A stretch of 64,000 nucleotides of DNA from Lachnospiraceae bacterium (lineage in GTDB: Bacteria > Bacillota > Clostridia > Lachnospirales > Anaerotignaceae), in the NCBI GenBank assembly GCA_019422065.1, contig JAHZEA010000001.1, positions 199,522 through 263,521 on the forward strand, given 5' to 3'. Both the position numbers and the translations under genes were made by a program. The notes beneath the pieces are model-generated. The model saw only the letters and a list, made by a program, of their open reading frames with translations, searched no databases and had not been told where the DNA came from. This document shows positions 59,490 through 64,000 of this stretch, piece by piece. Every line of letters begins with the position of its first letter. Positions within the stretch are counted from its first letter, which is position 1.

Positions 59490-60566
59490 TTAGTTTTGGT
59501 ATATATAGTAAAATGGTGATTTATTTTTGTTTTCAAATAATTCAACTAATTTACTGTATATTCCGTTATCTGTGCTCATTTGTGATTGTGAAAACAGATA
59601 GCCGAAAAGTGATGAGGAAGTATTTTTAGCATCTATAAATTCACAGTAAGAAAAATCATCAAGAGATTTTAATGTTTCCATAAACTGGTCGTAAGAAGCT
59701 ATATTGTCTATTAATCCTGCATCTTTTGCCTGCTGGGCAGAAAATACACGGCCGTCAGCTAATGTTTTAACTGTTTCTACAGGCAGATTTCTTGACTGGG
59801 CTACAATATTAACAAATATCTCGTAGTTTTCGTCTATTATAGACTGGAGAATTTGTCTTTGCTCGTCGGTATAGCCGGAGTAGCCAAACATGTCTTTGTT
59901 TGCGCCGCTTTTTACGTTGTTTTCTTTTATTCCAAGCTTATCCATAAGGCCGCTTAAATCGTAATTCTGCATTATAACGCCTATGGAGCCTGTAAGTGTC
60001 ATTCTGCCGGCATAAATTTCGTCTGCCGCCATGGCTATGTATAAAGCACCGCTTGTTGCCTGACTGCCCATATAGGCATAAACAGGGCGGCCTGTTAATT
60101 CTTTATACTTCATTATTTTCTGGTACATTTCATCGCTTTCGTATGTACCGCCGCCAGGTGAGTTAAGGTATAGTATCAAACCTTTATTATAGTCATCGTC
60201 AATAAGGCGGTCTATTTCATCAAGTGTCCACTGGTGGTTATAGCCTGTAGAATACATACCGTTATCAGCAATTGTGCCTTCAAAATACAGTGTTTCAACA
60301 TAGTCTGTATCGTATGCTGCCACAGCAACTGCATCTGAAGATGTTATTGAGCTTGAAACGGAACCAACAGCATTGCCTATTGCCAATATTATGGCTATTA
60401 TAGCTATTAAAATAACAATACCTATAGCTATAACTGTTCCTCCGGCGGCTGCTAATGCTATAAGACAGCCGGTTTTTGAGCTTTTATTTGTGTTTTGAGT
60501 ATTCTGATAATTATATCCGTTTGGCTGACTGTTGAAGTTGCCCATATTGCTGTTCATGTTGTCCAT
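59490..60566 (-). CDS. sppA: Signal peptide peptidase SppA (S49 family)
   Basis: The 358-residue product has an Asn/Gln-rich cytoplasmic N-terminus (about 30 residues), one membrane helix and an S49 protease domain. The nucleophile Ser is in ATSGALYIAMAADEI (about residue 172) and the general-base Lys is in SGANKDMFG (about residue 224), the dyad of the short Gram-positive SppA. It cleaves leftover signal peptides in the membrane. The ATG at 60566 has GAGAGG seven bases upstream. Confidence 0.93.
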   Translation of the reverse strand: MDNMNSNMGNFNSQPNGYNYQNTQNTNKSSKTGCLIALAAAGGTVIAIGIVILIAIIAIILAIGNAVGSVSSSITSSDAVAVAAYDTDYVETLYFEGTIADNGMYSTGYNHQWTLDEIDRLIDDDYNKGLILYLNSPGGGTYESDEMYQKIMKYKELTGRPVYAYMGSQATSGALYIAMAADEIYAGRMTLTGSIGVIMQNYDLSGLMDKLGIKENNVKSGANKDMFGYSGYTDEQRQILQSIIDENYEIFVNIVAQSRNLPVETVKTLADGRVFSAQQAKDAGLIDNIASYDQFMETLKSLDDFSYCEFIDAKNTSSSLFGYLFSQSQMSTDNGIYSKLVELFENKNKSPFYYIYQN

Positions 60567-60590
60567 TGGCATACCTCTCTTATTTAATTA

Positions 60591-61901
60591 TTATTCGTAT
60601 GGCTCAAAAAATCTTCTTTCGTACTCCTCACGAAGTTCGTCGCGGAAGTTAGGGTGCGCAATTTTAATAAGTGCTTTAGCTCTTTCTTTAAGTGTTTTGC
60701 CTTTAAGAAGTGCTATTCCGTATTCTGTAATTACATAATGAACATCGTTTCTTGATGTAGTAACGGCTGCGCCTTGGTCTAAGAAAGGCACTATACGGCT
60801 TATTTTTCCGCCTGCTGCTGTAGAAAGCATAGCTATAATGCTTCTGCCGCCTTTACTCATAGCCGCGCCGCGGACAAAGTCTACCTGACCGCCTACACCG
60901 CTGAACTGTTTAAGGCCTATGCTCTCGCTTACTACCTGACCCATAAGGTCTACCTGTATACAGCTGTTTATAGAAACAACATTGTCGTTCTGAGCTATTA
61001 TTGTAGGGTCGTTTACAAAATCAACAGGGTTCATTGAAATTTCAGGGTTATCGTCTATAAAGTCGTAAAGTCTTTGTGTACCCATTACGAATGTTATAAC
61101 ACTTCTGCCCGGTTCTACTTGTTTCTTTTTGTTATTAATAATACCGGCAAGCATAAGGTCTATAATACCGTCAGAAGCCATTTCGGTATGAAGACCAAGG
61201 TTCTTTTTGTCCCAAAGGAATGTAAGAACAGACTCCGGAATAGAACCGATACCAAGCTGAAGGCAGTCGCCGTCTTTAATAAGTGATGAGCAGTATTTGC
61301 CTATTTTATTTTCAAGTATGCCTATTTTTGCAGGCTGCATTTCAAGTATAGGCTCGGAATGCTCTACTATAAAATCTATATCACGAACGTGAATAAGGTT
61401 ACCGCCGAATGTACGAGGCATATACTCGTTTACCTGTGCAATAACTATTCTTGCACATTCAGCGGCAGGCTTTGTGTAATCGCTTGATGTACCGAAGGAG
61501 CAGAAGCCGTGTTTATCTGGGCGGCTTACCATAACAAGGGCAACATCAACAGGGAGTTCTTCTCTGAAAAGCTTAGGTACTTCGTGGAAGAAACCTGGTG
61601 TGTAATTGCCTGAGCCGTTGTTTACTGCTTCTCTTGTGCAGTTGCTTACAAAAAAGCCGTTAAATACAAAATGACCTTTCATTTCAGGGCGTGTATATTT
61701 TCCTTCGCCAAGTGAAACAAGGTGGCAGATTTCTACGTTTTCGTACATTTCATAGTTTTCTACAAGTGTATCAATAAGGTATGTAGGCTCTGCTGCGGCA
61801 TGGCCTGTAACTACACGGTCACCGCTTTTTATATAGCTTATGGCTTCTTTAGCGGTAACTATTTTAGAAGCGTAAATTTCTTTCCAATCTGGAATATTCA
61901 T
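60591..61901 (-). CDS. Acetyl-CoA hydrolase/transferase family protein (butyryl-CoA or 4-hydroxybutyrate:acetate CoA-transferase type)
   Basis: The 436-residue CoA-transferase has a Glu that fits the catalytic position, E240 in LGLHTEMASDG, plus CLQLGIGSIPESV and the late motif FSGVGGQVDFVRGAAMSKGG. Family members move CoA between acetate and butyryl-CoA or 4-hydroxybutyryl-CoA in anaerobic butyrate formation, or hydrolyse acetyl-CoA. I cannot separate these by eye. GGAGG precedes the ATG. It lies upstream of sppA with 24 bp between, probably by chance rather than function. Confidence 0.88.
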   Translation of the reverse strand: MNIPDWKEIYASKIVTAKEAISYIKSGDRVVTGHAAAEPTYLIDTLVENYEMYENVEICHLVSLGEGKYTRPEMKGHFVFNGFFVSNCTREAVNNGSGNYTPGFFHEVPKLFREELPVDVALVMVSRPDKHGFCSFGTSSDYTKPAAECARIVIAQVNEYMPRTFGGNLIHVRDIDFIVEHSEPILEMQPAKIGILENKIGKYCSSLIKDGDCLQLGIGSIPESVLTFLWDKKNLGLHTEMASDGIIDLMLAGIINNKKKQVEPGRSVITFVMGTQRLYDFIDDNPEISMNPVDFVNDPTIIAQNDNVVSINSCIQVDLMGQVVSESIGLKQFSGVGGQVDFVRGAAMSKGGRSIIAMLSTAAGGKISRIVPFLDQGAAVTTSRNDVHYVITEYGIALLKGKTLKERAKALIKIAHPNFRDELREEYERRFFEPYE

Positions 61902-62114
61902 TAATTAATACCTCCTTAAAAAATAATAACGGATATATGATACATAGGCGGCAAACGACAAAAAACGAATTTATAAAAAGCCGCTGTGATAATATATTAC
62001 AGGTTTTTACCTAATTATGCAATGAAAATCGTTAAATAGTCATATTTGTAAAGCTTTTAAAACTGTTTTATAGGTAATAAAAAAGTGGTAAAATATAATA
62101 TTGAGGTGATATAA

Positions 62115-63653
62115 ATGAGACTTGCTTTAATACAGCTTAAGGCTTACGGAATAGAAAATTATATTGAAAATGCTGAGTATATATTGGATATGATTAAAAA
62201 AGCGGCTGAAAAAAAGCCGGATTTTGTTCTGCTTCCAGAATGCGCTTACCCTTGTTATGTGCTTAATAATAATGAAATTATTGATAGAGCCCTTGAGCAT
62301 GGTAACTATTTAATAGAAGAAATGAAAAAGCTGTGTTTAAAATACGGATTTTATATCGCCTGCGGTATGGCTTTGCGTTATAACGGCGTAATTAAAAATC
62401 AGGCTGTTATAATAGATAAAACAGGAAAAGTTATACATACCCATACAAAAAGCAATATGTGGCATTTTGACAGAACATATTACGAGCCGGGAAACGAGTA
62501 CAATGTTTTTGATAGTGAGTTTGGCAAAATAGGCGCTATAGTATGTGCCGACGGGCGCATGCCGGAAATTTCTGCTCTACTGGCTAAAAAAGGTGCAGAT
62601 ATTATATTAAACCTTGCAAACTTAACTTCAGCAGGATTTAATCCTCAGTGTCTTACAAATCCTCAAAAGGAATATATGCTTTGTGCAAGATGCCGTGAGA
62701 ATAATGTTTATATGGCTCTGTGCTGTAAAACAGGCGTTGAGGGAGATGTTTTATCTAATGCCGGCGGAAGCTGCGTTATTTCGCCTAAGGGTGAGATTAT
62801 AAGCTCTCTAAAACCGGATGAGGAAGAAATATTATACTGCGATATTGATATTTCAAAAAGAAATGAGTATCTGCCGCAAAAAAGACCGTATCTTTACAAT
62901 ATAATAAGCAAAAAAACAGAGGAGCTGCCTGTTGCTGAATTTATGGAATGTAAATTTAATGTTTCGGGTGCGGTTAATTATATATCGGCTTCGGCTTTTA
63001 AAAGTGAAAATATGAAAGATTACATTAATAAAGCCCAAAAGCATATTGATTTAGGAAGAATTTGCAAGGCGGAGTTTATGTTTATGCCTGAAACGGGATT
63101 TATGTGTGATGAAAATATTTTGATAAATAAAATAAGTTCTCTGCTTAATGAGGGAGAAATGGTTCTGGTTTCTTCTTATAATAATGAAAATAAAATTTAT
63201 TCATCTCTTATATCTAAAAACGGCATAGAGGCGCTTTGGAACAAAACTGATGAAAATACAGAAGGTTATTTTTGCGCTGAAACAAAAATAGGAAAAATAG
63301 GCGTTATTTTTGGCGATGAAATATTAATACCTGAAATAACACGTGTTTACACTTTAAACGGATGTGCTGCTGTTTTTGTATACGGTCAGCATAAAAACGA
63401 TATATCAGATAAAATTATTAAAACTAGAGCAGCCGAAAACAAAATATATATGGTTAGAAGTATTAATAATGATGTTTTATGTGCTGAAATGATTTCGCCG
63501 GAAGGAAGTGTTGTTTTTTCTACTTTAAAAGATAAAGAACAAACATCTGGCGGATATATTAATTTGTTTAACGCTGCTTTTAAAGATGTAGTGCCGGGAA
63601 CAAATGTTATTTACGGCAGAAAACCGGAGAGCTTTAAAGGCCTTACGGAATAA
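62115..63653 (+). CDS. Carbon-nitrogen hydrolase with two nitrilase-like domains, the second degenerate
   Basis: The first domain (residues 1 to about 250) has a complete nitrilase triad: E42 in LLPECAYPCY, K112 in HTHTKSNMWHFD and C144 in GAIVCADGRMPE. The second (about 285-512) repeats the layout: FMFMPETGFM gives E326, and K377 lies in LWNKTDENTEGYF. In the strand equivalent to GAIVCADG the sequence reads GVIFGDEILIPE, so Gly400 stands where the catalytic Cys should be. The protein is probably an amidase with a pseudo-enzyme half. No neighbour hints at the substrate. GAGGTG precedes the ATG. Confidence 0.88.
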   Translation: MRLALIQLKAYGIENYIENAEYILDMIKKAAEKKPDFVLLPECAYPCYVLNNNEIIDRALEHGNYLIEEMKKLCLKYGFYIACGMALRYNGVIKNQAVIIDKTGKVIHTHTKSNMWHFDRTYYEPGNEYNVFDSEFGKIGAIVCADGRMPEISALLAKKGADIILNLANLTSAGFNPQCLTNPQKEYMLCARCRENNVYMALCCKTGVEGDVLSNAGGSCVISPKGEIISSLKPDEEEILYCDIDISKRNEYLPQKRPYLYNIISKKTEELPVAEFMECKFNVSGAVNYISASAFKSENMKDYINKAQKHIDLGRICKAEFMFMPETGFMCDENILINKISSLLNEGEMVLVSSYNNENKIYSSLISKNGIEALWNKTDENTEGYFCAETKIGKIGVIFGDEILIPEITRVYTLNGCAAVFVYGQHKNDISDKIIKTRAAENKIYMVRSINNDVLCAEMISPEGSVVFSTLKDKEQTSGGYINLFNAAFKDVVPGTNVIYGRKPESFKGLTE

Positions 63654-64000
63654 ATAAAGTAAATAATGCGAAAAAATATGTATATATAGGTAGTAAAAGG
63701 TACAATATATAGTATGTAAAGCCTTGAAAATGGGCTTTTGAAAAAAAGTTGAAAAAAGTTTAAAAAAAGTGTTGACTTTTTTCTTAAAGAGAGTATAATA
63801 CTATCTTGTCGCCGGGAAAACCGGCAGACAAAAACTGACAAATTCAAATCTAAGTTAAAAACTTGAAAAAAATAAATAAAAAAGTTCTTGACAAAGAGTT
63901 GAAGATGTGATAAGATATAAAATGTTGACGGCGAAAAGCTGAAAACAAAAAAAGACATTGAACCTTGAAAACTGAACAGTTGAAAATAAACCAAAACCCA
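63654..64000 (+). promoter_or_regulatory. Leader region of an rRNA operon beginning beyond the window
   Basis: Two strong promoters lie in tandem: TTGACT (63772)/TATAAT (63794), 16-bp spacer, and TTGACA (63888)/TAAGAT (63911), 17-bp spacer. A GCCGG/CCGGC hairpin (63811-63825) lies between them, and a further TTGACG is at 63925. The right end reads ACATTGAACCTTGAAAACTGAACAG-like, the short sequence found before 16S rRNA (and in rRNA spacers) of Clostridia. No rRNA itself is inside the window. Identification is by leader sequence and promoter arrangement. Confidence 0.8.

Noticed and set aside
63611..63994. Minus-strand open frame of 127 codons in the rRNA leader
   Set aside because: Composed of Phe/Leu/Ser runs caused by A-rich promoter DNA; overlaps promoters reading the other way.
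1..64000. CRISPR array, insertion sequence or tRNA gene
   Set aside because: Reading through the window I found no direct repeat-spacer pattern, no transposase and no sequence with a tRNA T-arm; a covariance search would be needed to exclude small RNAs fully.

Overview
This window is about 64 kb of chromosome from a low-GC (by eye under 40%), endospore-forming, anaerobic Firmicute of the Clostridia, probably in or near the Lachnospirales. The basis is the AT-rich sequence, the dnaA/rpmH/rnpA/yidC/jag/mnmE/mnmG/rsmG origin synteny, the sporulation genes spoIIID and bofA, a T-box leader, oxygen-labile Fe-S enzymes (two-subunit fumarase), methionine gamma-lyase and a feo operon. The genus call is weak. 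I see no phage, insertion sequence, CRISPR array or tRNA gene; the window is core chromosome around the replication origin.

Layout. 0-5.9 kb (minus strand): start of a WalK-type kinase, walR, a LysM membrane protein that stops where a G5/M23 region would normally begin, a GntR regulator with ispE, and redox genes. 6-9 kb: DAHP synthase and a MarR-MATE efflux operon. 9-15 kb: aldo/keto reductase, spoIIID and a three-gene LRR / MoxR-type AAA+ / VWA operon, the least understood unit here. 15.2-17.3 kb: an aspS gene behind a T-box whose specifier reads best as AAC (Asn), with an AspRS carrying the His typical of non-discriminating enzymes. 17-23 kb: PucR regulator (apparent ATT start), methionine gamma-lyase, NhaC-type antiporter and LysR regulator. 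25.1-25.6 kb: a dense DnaA-box cluster far from dnaA. 25.6-29.6 kb: rhomboid protease, bofA, small membrane genes and serS.

29.7-38 kb holds the segregation functions: parA, parB, two perfect parS sites, argS and a second ParB-like (Noc-type) gene. 38-49.9 kb is the origin: recF, S4 protein, dnaN, a dnaA-dnaN gap with a DnaA-box/GC/DNA-trio unwinding element, dnaA, the dnaA-rpmH gap with more DnaA boxes, then rpmH, rnpA, yidD, yidC, jag, mnmE, mnmG and rsmG reading away on the plus strand. The gyrB-gyrA pair usually found beyond recF is absent. 50-64 kb: secreted M28 peptidase, CapA lipoprotein, fumarase, FeoA-FeoB-FeoB-associated protein, SppA, a CoA-transferase, a double-domain nitrilase with a dead second domain, and finally tandem strong promoters and a leader that look like the start of an rRNA operon lying just beyond the right edge.

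Many genes start with TTG behind an ideal Shine-Dalgarno sequence, so several starts given here are internal to the longest open frame.
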